64,000 bases of DNA from Enterococcus sp. BWB1-3 (GTDB lineage Bacteria > Bacillota > Bacilli > Lactobacillales > Enterococcaceae). The stretch spans positions 57,159 through 121,158 of the forward strand of contig NZ_JADOEP010000012.1 in the NCBI RefSeq assembly GCF_016745275.1, given 5' to 3'. Below, piece after piece: positions 17,289 to 27,010 of this stretch. A model generated the notes under the pieces. It was given only the letters and a program-made list of their open reading frames with translations. It had not been told where the DNA came from and searched no databases. Each line of letters begins with the position of its first letter. Position 1 is the stretch's first letter. The position numbers were made by a program, and so were the translations under genes.

Positions 17289-19268
17289 ATGGATATCATT
17301 AAAATGACAGAGTTAGACTTGATCCAAACAAAAGTCGATTTGACTTCCAGAGGTTCCATCTTGGAATACATGAGCAAGATGTTGTATCATGCCGGATATT
17401 TAAATGATCAAAAAGCATTTTTACAGGCTGTGTTGGAACGTGAGAATCATTCAAATACTGGTCTTGAAAATGGGTTAGCAATTCCTCATAGTAAAAGTTC
17501 AGCAGTAAAAAAAGCTGGATTTGCTGTAATAACTCTAAAAGAGCCTTTGAAAAAGGAAGACTGGCCGTCAATCAGTCAATCTAATCAAGTTGAAGCTGTA
17601 TTCTTATTAGCCATTCCGGAAGCAGAAGCTGGCAGCACTCATTTAAAATTATTATCAGAATTAAGCATTCGTTTAATGGATCAAAAATTTTTGGATAAAG
17701 TAAAAGCTGTGCATACTAGAGATGAATTATTTAAAGTTTTAGAATCCGGTATTGTGGAGGAACAAGTAAAGGATGAGAATAGGCAAATTAAATCATCTGA
17801 TAAATATATCGTTGGAGTGACTGCTTGTGCAACTGGTATTGCCCATACCTATATGGCAGCCGAGGCATTAGAAAAGGCTGCCAAGGAATTGGGGGTAAAA
17901 ATTAAAGTTGAGAAACAAGGAGCGAATGGTTTAGAAGATAAAATCACCGCAGCTGATGTTGCAAAGGCGGATGGTGTAATTTTTGCTGTAGATACAAAAG
18001 TAAAAGATAAGGGACGATTTAATGGAAAGCCCTTTGTTGAAGTTAAAGTGGCGGAACCATTGAAGAATGGAAAAGCTATCATTGAAAAAGTTTTGGCACA
18101 GCCTCAGGGTGTGGTGAATGAATCAGATGATAATTCCCAGACAGGATCAGCTAAAAAAGGGTTGAAATCTGAATTGATGGCATCTGTCATGACAGGTATT
18201 TCTTATATGATTCCTTTATTGGTCGCTGCCGGATTAATGTTAGGCATTGCTAAACTAGTATGGATTTTAGTGCTTGGTATGGACCCTGGAGTCATTGGAG
18301 ATGCTGAGTACAATTCAGTTGGGGGCGTTGTTCAGTTTCTACATTATTTAGATAGCTTTGGTAATATGTTATTCAAATTTATCTATCCGGTTTTTGCAAT
18401 GTTTGCTGCGTACTCGATTTCTGATCGTGTTGGTTTAGTATCAGGATTTGCTGGAGGTTTATTTGCAGCGGGTCTTCACTATACTTTTTGGGGTATTGAG
18501 GGTGGTATTCCCAGCGGGTTCTTAGGAGCGCTGGTTTTAGGTATTGCAGCTGGATATATTTCCCGTTTCTTAAATGAAAAAATCAAGTTAAGTAAGAACT
18601 TAAATGCTATGAAGCCAATGTTCTTGGTTCCGGGAATTTCTGTATTAGCCATTTTTATACTGAATTTATTTATTGTTGATCCGGTATTTGGCGGGCTTAA
18701 TAAAATGATAGCTGATGCTATTACTAGTATGAGCGGTTCCGGGAAGCTTGGGCTATCAGCAGTTATTGCAGCAGCAACTGCCTTCGACCTGGGGGGACCA
18801 GTTAATAAAGCAGCTGGCGCTATAGCAATTGGTTTATCTGCAGATAAGATTTTCCCGCTAACACCACGTGTTTTGGCAATTGTGATTCCACCATTAGGAC
18901 TTGGCTTATCAACCATGATCGATAAGTATGTAGTTGGACGTCGTGTTTATCCAGATGATCTTCGTGTTGTTGGGGGAACATCATTCTTATTAGGATTCTT
19001 GGCAATCTCTGAAGGAGCTATTCCATTTATGTTACGAAATCCACTAATTACTATCCCTATCAATATCATTGGTGCAATTTTAGGCTCTTGTACAGCTGTT
19101 GCGATGGGAGCAGTTCAATGGCTGCCGTTGCCAGCAATTTGGGGGTGGCCGTTGGTTGAAAATCTACCAGCATACTTGGTTGGTTTAGTTGTTGGAACAT
19201 TGTTTATTGCTTTTGCAAATATCTTTGTCCGCAATTACTTGATTAAAAGAAAAGAAGCAAAAAAATAA
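17289..19268 (+). CDS. mngA: PTS fructose/mannosylglycerate-family EIIABC permease
   Basis: Single-chain phosphotransferase permease of the fructose superfamily. EIIA occupies about residues 1-150 with the phosphorylated histidine in IPHSKS (H67). EIIB spans about 172-270 with the active cysteine in GVTACATGIAHTYMAAEAL (C180). EIIC fills about 290-650 with eight to ten hydrophobic helices and the motif AFDLGGPVNKAA. A, B, C order in one chain is as in MngA (HrsA) and FruA. Assignment to 2-O-alpha-mannosylglycerate rests on the GH38 mannosidase and glycerate kinase downstream; alone it could be a fructose permease. AAAAGGAG precedes the ATG. A 326-bp repeat separates it from the mannosidase gene. 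Confidence 0.85.
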   Translation: MDIIKMTELDLIQTKVDLTSRGSILEYMSKMLYHAGYLNDQKAFLQAVLERENHSNTGLENGLAIPHSKSSAVKKAGFAVITLKEPLKKEDWPSISQSNQVEAVFLLAIPEAEAGSTHLKLLSELSIRLMDQKFLDKVKAVHTRDELFKVLESGIVEEQVKDENRQIKSSDKYIVGVTACATGIAHTYMAAEALEKAAKELGVKIKVEKQGANGLEDKITAADVAKADGVIFAVDTKVKDKGRFNGKPFVEVKVAEPLKNGKAIIEKVLAQPQGVVNESDDNSQTGSAKKGLKSELMASVMTGISYMIPLLVAAGLMLGIAKLVWILVLGMDPGVIGDAEYNSVGGVVQFLHYLDSFGNMLFKFIYPVFAMFAAYSISDRVGLVSGFAGGLFAAGLHYTFWGIEGGIPSGFLGALVLGIAAGYISRFLNEKIKLSKNLNAMKPMFLVPGISVLAIFILNLFIVDPVFGGLNKMIADAITSMSGSGKLGLSAVIAAATAFDLGGPVNKAAGAIAIGLSADKIFPLTPRVLAIVIPPLGLGLSTMIDKYVVGRRVYPDDLRVVGGTSFLLGFLAISEGAIPFMLRNPLITIPINIIGAILGSCTAVAMGAVQWLPLPAIWGWPLVENLPAYLVGLVVGTLFIAFANIFVRNYLIKRKEAKK

Positions 19269-19287
19269 TTTTTTAAATTGTAGGTAT

Positions 19288-19613
19288 GGAGGTCGGGACA
19301 AAAGTGATCAGCTCCGAGAATTAAGAAAGAATATCCGAAAATTGTCAAGGAACACTATTCATAAAATGAATAGCTGAGAATTGATACATTCCGCTGTACT
19401 TCGATCACATCAACTTCTATGTATAAAACCTACTAGAGTTGGCTGGCTTCACCAGGTTTGCTTCAACAGAGTAGATGAAGTCCTGTTACCTACTTGGTGA
19501 AGGATCTGGAGCTCCGATCGTTCGGCTTAATTCCGAAGGGGCTCCTTTTGTCCCGTTGTTTATTCGGGGATAGATACGAAGAGAGTTTGGAACTTTATTT
19601 CTGTCCCACTCCC
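19288..19613 (+). repeat. mosaic intergenic repeat, GTCGGGACA type, copy R6
   Basis: Starts GGAGGTCGGGACA 20 bases after the PTS stop and ends TGTCCCACTCCC, a terminal inverted repeat. The interior includes a block beginning GAATATCCGAAAATTGTC and one ending ATCACATCAACTTCTATG; these recur in R5 (58.9 kb) and, degenerate, in R4 (42.4 kb). The element sits inside the mng gene cluster and precedes the mannosidase, so it may reduce or shape read-through. Confidence 0.75.
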
Positions 19614-19648
19614 ATGCCTGTTTTATAAATCAGATAAGGTGAGTTGTT

Positions 19649-22276
19649 ATGAAAAAGAAAGTTTATGTTGTCCCTCATAGCCATTGGGATAGAGAATGGT
19701 ATTTTTCTATTGAAGATTCGAATACTTTACTGTGTGAGAATCTTGATTTTTTAATGGAATACCTAGAAAATAATCCAGAATTCCCAACTTATAGCTTTGA
19801 TGGACAATATTCATTAGCAGAAGAATTTAATAAATATGTTCCTGAGAAGAATGATAAATTGAAAGAATTAATCAGCAATAATCGCATTCACATAGGACCG
19901 TGGTATACACAGTGTGATACTTTATTGATTCAGACCGAATCGATAATCAGAAATCTTCTGTTAGGACAACGTGGAGCTGAAAGTTATGGAAAATCTATGT
20001 CAGTAGGTTATCTGCCGGATATTTTTGGGCAGAACGCCTATCTGCCAGCAATTTTTAACGGTTTTGAACTAAAATCGAGTATCTTACAACGAGGAGTATA
20101 TAATGATCAATTAGCAGAAGATCTTACTTTTGATTGGGTTGCACCAAATGGTGACAGTATTTTGACGAATAATCTCTTTTATGGATATGGGCCAGGAAAG
20201 TTTTTATCAACTGATGAAAGCTATGTGCAAGAAACCTTATTGCCGATTCTAGATAGATTGTCTGAAAAAACGAATCCAGAAAATCCCCTTTTATTACCAG
20301 CTGGCGGTGATCAAGTTTTAGTGCGAACTCATTTTCCAGAAGTAGTAGCTGATTTGAATAAAATGGACTTGCCATATGAATTTATCTTATCGGATTATGA
20401 AAGTTTTATGTCAGCTGTTAAGAATGCTAGTAATAATAAAGTAGAAGGGGAACTTATTGCAAGCCAGAAATCAAGAATTCACAGCACGATTCGTTCTCAG
20501 CGAGTGGATATCAAACTATTGAATAGTCGTGTAGAAGAAAAGATCTATCAACAGTTGGAGCCTCTGGGAGTTCTCCACCAAACACTAGGCGGGAGATATC
20601 CTCAAGCTTGGATTAATACTGCGCTAAAGCTACTGTTTGATGCACATGCACATGATTCTATCGGAGGCTGTAACTCTGATGAGACTAATAGAAATATTAT
20701 TAATCGATTACTAAAGGCCGAACGTATTGCGGATGATTATATTACTATTTTGAAAAAACAGATAGCGAGAGCAATAAATCCAGAGGAAAACGGACTGGTC
20801 GTATTCAATTTACTGCCCAAAGAGGTAACAAAAACCATTAATGTTGTGGTCTTTACACGTTTTCAAAATGTTGTTTTAAAAAAGATTACAGGTGATCAAT
20901 TACCCCAAACTATTATAAATCAAACATACCTTTCCGGTGGAAAACAAATCAAAGTGACTGCTGAGGGAGAGCAAGAAATTGAGTTGCCGGGATATTATCG
21001 TAGTGAGCTGGCGATTGAAGTTGAATTCAGCGGTTTTGGTTATCAGCAATTTTTTGTAACTGAAAGTTTGGCAGTAGACCTTCTAAGTGTTTCTGAAACA
21101 GAAGAAATTGAAAATAAATTTTATAAGATTCATTTGATAGATGGCAAAATTCAATTACAGCGAAAAAGTGATGGGCAAATAAAATCAAATTGGATCAAGT
21201 TTGAGAACACAATTGATGGAGGCGATTCTTATGATTATTCACCTGTGATGAATGCTTTGCCAATGTATAATGATTCTTTTTGTTTATTGGGGATTGAAAC
21301 CTCTACGGAGTTGTCACGAATGACGTTAACTACTTCGATAAAAGTTGCTGCTTCACTTGAATATTTTCAGGAGCTGACGGACGACCTTGTAATTGAGACA
21401 ACGATTGATTTACAGCGGAATTCTGATACGATTCTGATTAAACATCATATTTTAAATGAGGTTAAAGATCATAGAGTACGAGTTTTATTTGAAGGTGAAA
21501 ATGCAGATGGTTTTAGTTATGGAGATCAAGGGTTTTCATTACAAAAGCGGTCCATTGTCAATCCACATTTGAAAACATGGAGAGAAGAAGGCTTTGCTGA
21601 AGCTCCACAGCCTATATTTCCTCTGGAACGGTTGGCTGCTGTAAATGAAAAAGATGGAAATGTTATGCTGCTGACTAAAGGATTGAAAGAGTACGAAGCA
21701 ACCAAATCATTTTTTGCATTAACATTGTACCGTTCAGTAGGGCTTTTAGGAAGAGATGATCTATCTTGGAGACCAGGTAGAGCTTCTGGTATTAATAATA
21801 AAATAGTGGAGACTCCAGAAGCACAAATGTTGGGAGAACTTAATTTTGCATATGGGTATCGTTGGAAAGAAGCTAAACTAGATGTGTTGGATGTTTACCG
21901 TGCATTTGAACTTTTTACGGATAGTCAATTGAGTTACCAAATACAAGATTTAAATAGTTTTGAAGAACGAATAGATCGCTTTGAATTGCCGCAACCAAGT
22001 GGTTTTTGCAACTTACCTGCAACGAAAAACTTACTGACAGTCCAAAAAGATGTTTTTGTATCAGCGTTCAAAAGAGCTGAAGATTCTCAAAAGGTCATTC
22101 TGCGTGTATTTAATCCACAAGAGAAGTTAGTAAAAATCGATGAATCTTTAGAAAATGTTCAGTTGGTAACGTTGGCAGAAAAAGTAGTGAATAGGACATT
22201 CAAAGAATTAAGAGCAAAAGATTTTGCCTCAGTTATTGTAGATCCGTTAATTAAGGAGAGAAATAAGGATGATTGA
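19649..22276 (+). CDS. mngB: GH38 alpha-mannosidase, mannosylglycerate-6-phosphate hydrolase type
   Basis: Hydrolyses the alpha-mannosidic bond of imported mannosylglycerate-6-phosphate to mannose-6-phosphate and glycerate, by analogy with E. coli MngB. Zinc-binding motif HSHWD at residues 10-14, likely nucleophile Asp124 in YLPDIFG, and the second zinc-site stretch AHAHDSIGGCNSDETN near residue 335 are all intact. At 875 residues, with N-terminal glycosidase barrel, three-helix bundle and C-terminal beta domains, the length matches MngB. It overlaps the next gene by 8 bases. Weak alternative: a general phospho-mannoside hydrolase. Confidence 0.88.
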   Translation: MKKKVYVVPHSHWDREWYFSIEDSNTLLCENLDFLMEYLENNPEFPTYSFDGQYSLAEEFNKYVPEKNDKLKELISNNRIHIGPWYTQCDTLLIQTESIIRNLLLGQRGAESYGKSMSVGYLPDIFGQNAYLPAIFNGFELKSSILQRGVYNDQLAEDLTFDWVAPNGDSILTNNLFYGYGPGKFLSTDESYVQETLLPILDRLSEKTNPENPLLLPAGGDQVLVRTHFPEVVADLNKMDLPYEFILSDYESFMSAVKNASNNKVEGELIASQKSRIHSTIRSQRVDIKLLNSRVEEKIYQQLEPLGVLHQTLGGRYPQAWINTALKLLFDAHAHDSIGGCNSDETNRNIINRLLKAERIADDYITILKKQIARAINPEENGLVVFNLLPKEVTKTINVVVFTRFQNVVLKKITGDQLPQTIINQTYLSGGKQIKVTAEGEQEIELPGYYRSELAIEVEFSGFGYQQFFVTESLAVDLLSVSETEEIENKFYKIHLIDGKIQLQRKSDGQIKSNWIKFENTIDGGDSYDYSPVMNALPMYNDSFCLLGIETSTELSRMTLTTSIKVAASLEYFQELTDDLVIETTIDLQRNSDTILIKHHILNEVKDHRVRVLFEGENADGFSYGDQGFSLQKRSIVNPHLKTWREEGFAEAPQPIFPLERLAAVNEKDGNVMLLTKGLKEYEATKSFFALTLYRSVGLLGRDDLSWRPGRASGINNKIVETPEAQMLGELNFAYGYRWKEAKLDVLDVYRAFELFTDSQLSYQIQDLNSFEERIDRFELPQPSGFCNLPATKNLLTVQKDVFVSAFKRAEDSQKVILRVFNPQEKLVKIDESLENVQLVTLAEKVVNRTFKELRAKDFASVIVDPLIKERNKDD

Positions 22277-23942
22277 TATGAATAAAATTCAAAGCTATTT
22301 ATCAAAGCTTTATTCTGGTAATAAACTGGCAATTGCCGAAGAAGAATTCCGGAAAATGTTAGAAGGATTTTCGACTAGCAGCTTTGTTGAACGAGAGCCG
22401 CTATCTGAACGTAGTGTATATTTAATCACATATGGAGACTCATTTTTATCGGAAAATCAAAAACCATTACAGGTCTTGAAAGAGGTCATTGATAGAACGT
22501 TGTCTGATACTATTACAGATGTACACCTGCTGCCTATGTTTCCTTTTACTTCCGATGATGGGTTTTCAGTAGTGGATTATGATCAAATTAATCCTGATTT
22601 AGGCGATTGGACGGATATAGAGGAATTAGCAAAAAATAAGCGATTGATGTTTGATTTTGTAGCGAATCACATGTCAAAGGATAGTCTGTGGTTTAAAAAT
22701 TATCTTAACCGCAAGCCAGGTTTTGATGAAGCTTTTGTAGCCTGCCAATCAGATTTCGATACCACAAAAGTGGTGCGTCCTAGAACATCACCTCTGTTTC
22801 ATGAATATAAGAATACTCAAGGTGAGCTGGTTTCTGCATGGACAACTTTTAGTGAAGATCAAGTCGATGTTAATGTAAAAGACCCAATCATGTTGGTGCG
22901 TCTGACCAAAGTTCTGCTGAATTATGCTCAAAAGGGTGCAGCTTCAATTCGCCTGGATGCAATAGGTTTTTTGTGGAAAGAAAGTGGAACGGTTTGTATG
23001 CATTTACCACAGACACATACGATTGTCCAATTATGGAATTACTTACTATCAAAATTAACACCAAATACTCAAATCATTACGGAAACGAATGTACCCCATA
23101 AGGATAATATTAGTTATTTTGGAGACACTGAGAATGAAGCGAATCAAGTGTATCAATTCCCTTTACCGCCACTAGTTCTTCATAGCTTTATAAATAGAAA
23201 TTCTATCAAATTATCAGAATGGGCTAAAACTATTGATAAAGTATCCGAAACTGCGACATATTTTAATTTTCTTGCTTCGCATGATGGTATAGGGCTGCGT
23301 CCAACTGAAGGAATTCTGAGCGATGAAGAAAGACAAAAATTAGTGAATCGAGTGTTGCAAAACAAGGGAAAAGTATCTTATAAAAGCAATGCTGATGGTA
23401 CCCAGTCTGTTTACGAGATGAATATTAATTATAGTTCTGCTTTGTCTGATGAAACGGAACCTGAAATGACACCTCAAAAAATGATTGCCGCACATCATAT
23501 TTTACTTTCCGTTGTGGGTGTACCTGCTATTTATTCCCATTCAATATTTGGTTCAAAGAATGATCTGGAAGGATTGGAAAAATCGGGTATTAATCGACGA
23601 ATTAATCGTGAAAAGTTACAAAAAAATGTTTTATTCGCAGAATTGAAAGAAGATGCTTATCGCAAAGCTATTTATGAGGGGATTACAAAGCTCATTAGAA
23701 TCAGAGCTGATGAAGAAGCATTTAATCCGTATAATCCTCAAGAAGTTTTGGATATAAGTAAACAGGTTTTTTGTCTAAAACGAATTGGTAAAACTTCTGA
23801 CATCACTTGTTTAACAAATTTAAGTAACCATGAAGTCATGGTCGAAGGTGTTAAGGGGAAAAATCTGATTACAGGTACTGAGGTAAACGGAGGCTTTTTA
23901 TTGCCACCATATGGCTGTGCTTGGTTAAAGGAAGAGAAGTAA
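22269..23942 (+). CDS. GH13_18 sucrose-phosphorylase-like enzyme, glucosylglycerate phosphorylase candidate
   Basis: Alpha-retaining glycoside phosphorylase. The barrel motifs are present: MFPFTSDDGFSVVDY near residue 90, FDFVANHMS, nucleophile Asp230 in IRLDAIGFLWKE, acid/base Glu272 in IITETNVPH, and NFLASHDGIGLRPTEG. The KESGTVCMHLPQTH segment after the nucleophile resembles the YcjM/glucosylglycerate phosphorylase branch, not true sucrose phosphorylases. The neighbours support glycerate release: a mannosylglycerate-type PTS and mannosidase before it and a glycerate kinase directly after it (zero-base gap). Proposed reaction: glucosylglycerate plus phosphate to glucose-1-phosphate plus glycerate. 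Other acceptors, such as sucrose-6-phosphate or glucosylglycerol, remain possible; confident as GH13_18, moderate on substrate. Confidence 0.8.
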   Translation: MIDMNKIQSYLSKLYSGNKLAIAEEEFRKMLEGFSTSSFVEREPLSERSVYLITYGDSFLSENQKPLQVLKEVIDRTLSDTITDVHLLPMFPFTSDDGFSVVDYDQINPDLGDWTDIEELAKNKRLMFDFVANHMSKDSLWFKNYLNRKPGFDEAFVACQSDFDTTKVVRPRTSPLFHEYKNTQGELVSAWTTFSEDQVDVNVKDPIMLVRLTKVLLNYAQKGAASIRLDAIGFLWKESGTVCMHLPQTHTIVQLWNYLLSKLTPNTQIITETNVPHKDNISYFGDTENEANQVYQFPLPPLVLHSFINRNSIKLSEWAKTIDKVSETATYFNFLASHDGIGLRPTEGILSDEERQKLVNRVLQNKGKVSYKSNADGTQSVYEMNINYSSALSDETEPEMTPQKMIAAHHILLSVVGVPAIYSHSIFGSKNDLEGLEKSGINRRINREKLQKNVLFAELKEDAYRKAIYEGITKLIRIRADEEAFNPYNPQEVLDISKQVFCLKRIGKTSDITCLTNLSNHEVMVEGVKGKNLITGTEVNGGFLLPPYGCAWLKEEK

Positions 23943-25055
23943 ATGAAAATTGTTGCTGCAATTGATTCTTTTAAAGGGAGTGCAAGTTCAAAAGAACTAA
24001 ATACTGCATTTTTTAAAAATATCACGAATACTACTATTGAAAAGGTCAATTTTCCTATCGCAGATGGCGGAGAGGGGACTATGGAGGCTATACATAGTTC
24101 TCTCGGAGGAATCTACCATCAAGCGAAAGTTCAGGACCCTTTAGGTAAACTTAGAAAAATCAATTTCTTGGTTGTAGATATAGACGGTGTTCCTACGGCA
24201 GTGGTAGAATCTGCAGAAGTTATTGGAATTCATCTTGTCTCACAAAATAATGAAACTCTTCGACAAAGCTCTACGTATGGGCTAGGAAAGCTGCTGTCTA
24301 TTTTGATTGATAAAGGAATTAAACATATTTATGTGACTTTGGGTGGAAGTGGTACTTCTGATGGGGGTTTAGGCTTATTGGCAGGCCTAGGTGCTGAGAT
24401 GAACTTCGAATGGGGAAGCAATCCTTTGATTACGGCGAAAGAGGTTAATTTAACTCCTGCGCTCTCAAAAGTAAAAAATATTAAAATTTCTACGTTAGTT
24501 GATGTAGACAATCCTTATTGTGGTGAGCGAGGCTTTTCAAGAGTTTTTGGACCTCAAAAAGGCGGCGATATGAATACTCTAGATGAGTTTGATAAAAAAG
24601 CTCATGACCTTTCAGTTTTATTTAAGCAAAAATCGAGTATCGATTTGAGCATTTTATCGGGTGCGGGTGCAGCAGGCGGATTGGGAGGTGCGTTGGCACT
24701 TTTAGGAGCTGAGCTTGTTCCAGGCTTTGCAACGATCAGCCAATTAATTGGTTTTGAAAAGACTATTTTGGATGCTGATTTGGTTATTACTGGTGAAGGT
24801 AAAATTGATGGTCAAACTGGAGGAGGGAAAGTTCCGCTGGGAGTTGCACAAGCTGCTAAAAAAATTGGACTTCCTGTGATTGCTATCTGCGGCAGTCGTA
24901 CACCTGAAATTGGTGCTTTAGAAGAGTTGACTTTAGGTATATTTAGTATTCAACAAGGACCTATAAGTTTAGAGGAAGCTATCAATAAAAAGCGAACTTT
25001 AAATAATGTATCGATCTTAGGGAGATCGTTACTTGAGATTTGGTGTAGATATTAA
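23943..25055 (+). CDS. glxK: glycerate kinase (GlxK/GarK type I)
   Basis: Phosphorylates D-glycerate to 2-phosphoglycerate, the entry into lower glycolysis. Family hallmarks are the opening KIVAAIDSFKGSASS, PIADGGEGT near residue 40, VTLGGSGTSDGG near 130, LSGAGAAGGLGGAL near 238 and the C-terminal ITGEGKIDGQT. Length 370 aa is normal. It starts immediately after the phosphorylase stop codon and is the last gene of the cluster. In this context it captures the glycerate released by the mannosidase and phosphorylase, which is the main reason to read the whole operon as glycosylglycerate catabolism. Confidence 0.93.
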   Translation: MKIVAAIDSFKGSASSKELNTAFFKNITNTTIEKVNFPIADGGEGTMEAIHSSLGGIYHQAKVQDPLGKLRKINFLVVDIDGVPTAVVESAEVIGIHLVSQNNETLRQSSTYGLGKLLSILIDKGIKHIYVTLGGSGTSDGGLGLLAGLGAEMNFEWGSNPLITAKEVNLTPALSKVKNIKISTLVDVDNPYCGERGFSRVFGPQKGGDMNTLDEFDKKAHDLSVLFKQKSSIDLSILSGAGAAGGLGGALALLGAELVPGFATISQLIGFEKTILDADLVITGEGKIDGQTGGGKVPLGVAQAAKKIGLPVIAICGSRTPEIGALEELTLGIFSIQQGPISLEEAINKKRTLNNVSILGRSLLEIWCRY

Positions 25056-25467
25056 TTAGCATAATATTGAAATAATAATATATAGAACTTATACGCTTTC
25101 TTACTAGTGCTCCGACAATCCATTGAATTTGTTGAAATTTCACTCAATAGCTTCAATTGGCTATGCTCAGACTCTTATCTTAGCTTCAACAGTTACTTAA
25201 TTGGTCTCACAAATCCTTATTTTTGCTATTTTACTATTCACCCAATCTGTTTTTCAGCAGAAAAATGCCTAAGCGACTGGGCACAGGCTATATACGATTG
25301 GCTGTCTCCATAATCTATGGCAGATGCAGAGGCTATGTGTTTCGCTCTATTACCAGAAAGTATTGATATGATAATTAAGTCTTGGATTATTTTAAATGAG
25401 AAACTGATAGGAACTTCCCCATTTTTATGCTATCATTTTTAGTAACTAAAATGAAGTAGGTGAAAGA
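25056..25467. other. gene-poor gap before lysA
   Basis: About 410 bases with no convincing gene. An open frame of 68 codons at 25107-25313 has no ribosome binding site, uses no ATG and resembles nothing I know. The last 90 bases are AT-rich and should contain the lysA promoter; GTAGGTGAAAG precedes the lysA ATG. No clear terminator for the glycerate kinase operon is visible. Confidence 0.4.
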
Positions 25468-26772
25468 ATGTCGTTATTATTTGGTACTGCAGAGTATAAT
25501 GAAAAGAATCATTTAGCGATTGGCGGGTGTGATACAACAGAGCTGGCTGAAAAATATGGCACCCCTTTATTTATTTATGATGTTGCACAAATTCGGGAAA
25601 AAGCCAGAGGGTTCAAAAAAACATTGGATGAAATGGGCGTCAAAAATAAAGTCGTATATGCAAGCAAAGCATTCAGCTGTCTAGCTGTGTACAAGTTGCT
25701 GGAAGAAGAAAATCTAGGGTGTGATGTTGTTTCAGGCGGAGAACTGTATACTGCTTTAAAAGGCGGTATGAATCCTGATAATATTGAATTTCATGGTAAT
25801 AATAAAACAAAAGAAGAACTTGAATTTGCCTTGGACAGCAAAATAGGTATGATTATCATAGATAATTTTTATGAGCTGGAATTATTGAAAGAACTGACGG
25901 CTTCGAAAGGGGTTAAGCAAGCAGTGATGCTTCGAATCACTCCTGGAGTCAATGCAGAAACACATGAATTTATTCTTACAGGACAGGTGGATTCTAAATT
26001 TGGATTTGACGTAAACAGCGGACAAGCTGAAAAAGCCTTGGCAACAGCACTTGAGATTGAAGGCTTGTATGTAAAAGGAATTCATTGTCATATAGGTTCC
26101 CAGATATTTTCCTCTGAAGGATTTATTATTGCAGTTGAGAAAATGATGGCGATTTTGCAAAAATATAAGGAAAATTATGGCTATATTGCGGATATCCTTA
26201 ATATGGGCGGAGGTTTTGGTGTTAAATATGTAGAAAGTGATACACCATTAAAACCGGAACAGTTTGTTCAGGCAATTGTAGAAGCTGTTAAGGGACACTG
26301 CGTGATTCTTGAATATCCTTTACCGGAAATTTGGATTGAGCCTGGTCGTAATATTGTTGCAGAAGCAGGGACAACGCTGTATAAAGTGGGTTCACAGAAA
26401 GTGATTCCTGATATTCGTCATTATGTTTCAGTTGACGGTGGAATGGGCGATAATATCCGACCGGCGTTGTATGATGCAGTGTACACAGCTGCGCTTGCCA
26501 ATCGGGTGAGCGAGGGAAACAAAAGCGAAGTGGCACTAGTTGGGAAATACTGCGAATCTGGAGATGTCCTCATTAAGTCGATTGAGCTGCCTGACCTTGT
26601 TGCCGGAGATTTGCTTGCAATGAGCAGTACCGGAGCATATGGGTATTCAATGGCTAATAATTATAATCGTAATCCACGACCGGCAGTAATATTTGTTGAA
26701 GATGGCAAAGATACACTAGTGGTTCGCAGAGAAACCTATGAAGATTTGATTTCACTGGATTGCGAAGTTTAG
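25468..26772 (+). CDS. lysA: diaminopimelate decarboxylase
   Basis: PLP enzyme converting meso-diaminopimelate to L-lysine, the last step of lysine synthesis. The alanine-racemase-like fold is seen in VVYASKAFSC with the PLP lysine (K67), HGNNKTKEEL, KFGFDVNSGQAEKAL, HCHIGSQIF, GGGFGVKY, EPGRNIVAEAG, KYCESGDVL and the C-terminal GAYGYSMANNYNRNPRPA. Length 434 aa is typical. No other lysine genes flank it, so the rest of the pathway must lie elsewhere or DAP is scavenged. Because most enterococci put L-lysine in peptidoglycan, the enzyme would serve wall and protein synthesis alike. Confidence 0.95.
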   Translation: MSLLFGTAEYNEKNHLAIGGCDTTELAEKYGTPLFIYDVAQIREKARGFKKTLDEMGVKNKVVYASKAFSCLAVYKLLEEENLGCDVVSGGELYTALKGGMNPDNIEFHGNNKTKEELEFALDSKIGMIIIDNFYELELLKELTASKGVKQAVMLRITPGVNAETHEFILTGQVDSKFGFDVNSGQAEKALATALEIEGLYVKGIHCHIGSQIFSSEGFIIAVEKMMAILQKYKENYGYIADILNMGGGFGVKYVESDTPLKPEQFVQAIVEAVKGHCVILEYPLPEIWIEPGRNIVAEAGTTLYKVGSQKVIPDIRHYVSVDGGMGDNIRPALYDAVYTAALANRVSEGNKSEVALVGKYCESGDVLIKSIELPDLVAGDLLAMSSTGAYGYSMANNYNRNPRPAVIFVEDGKDTLVVRRETYEDLISLDCEV

Positions 26773-27010
26773 CAGTAATCAAAAAATAAGATAGAATTTT
26801 TTTGTTTAAAGTAAGAGTGATATCAATGGATTTTGAAGAGCTTTGAGTCGATAAAACATTTGCAGAGAATATGATTTTTATCCTCGTGGTTGTTTTTCTT
26901 TATTTTGTAAATACTTTTGAGTGCAACAGATGATATAATAAAAATACGGAGATTCAGCGGCAAAGATTATTTTTTGCAAAGATCAAAATCATAAATAAGG
27001 TGAGAAAAAG

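Noticed and set aside
25107..25313. 68-codon frame between glycerate kinase and lysA
   Set aside because: No ATG, no ribosome binding site, odd composition and no recognisable family.
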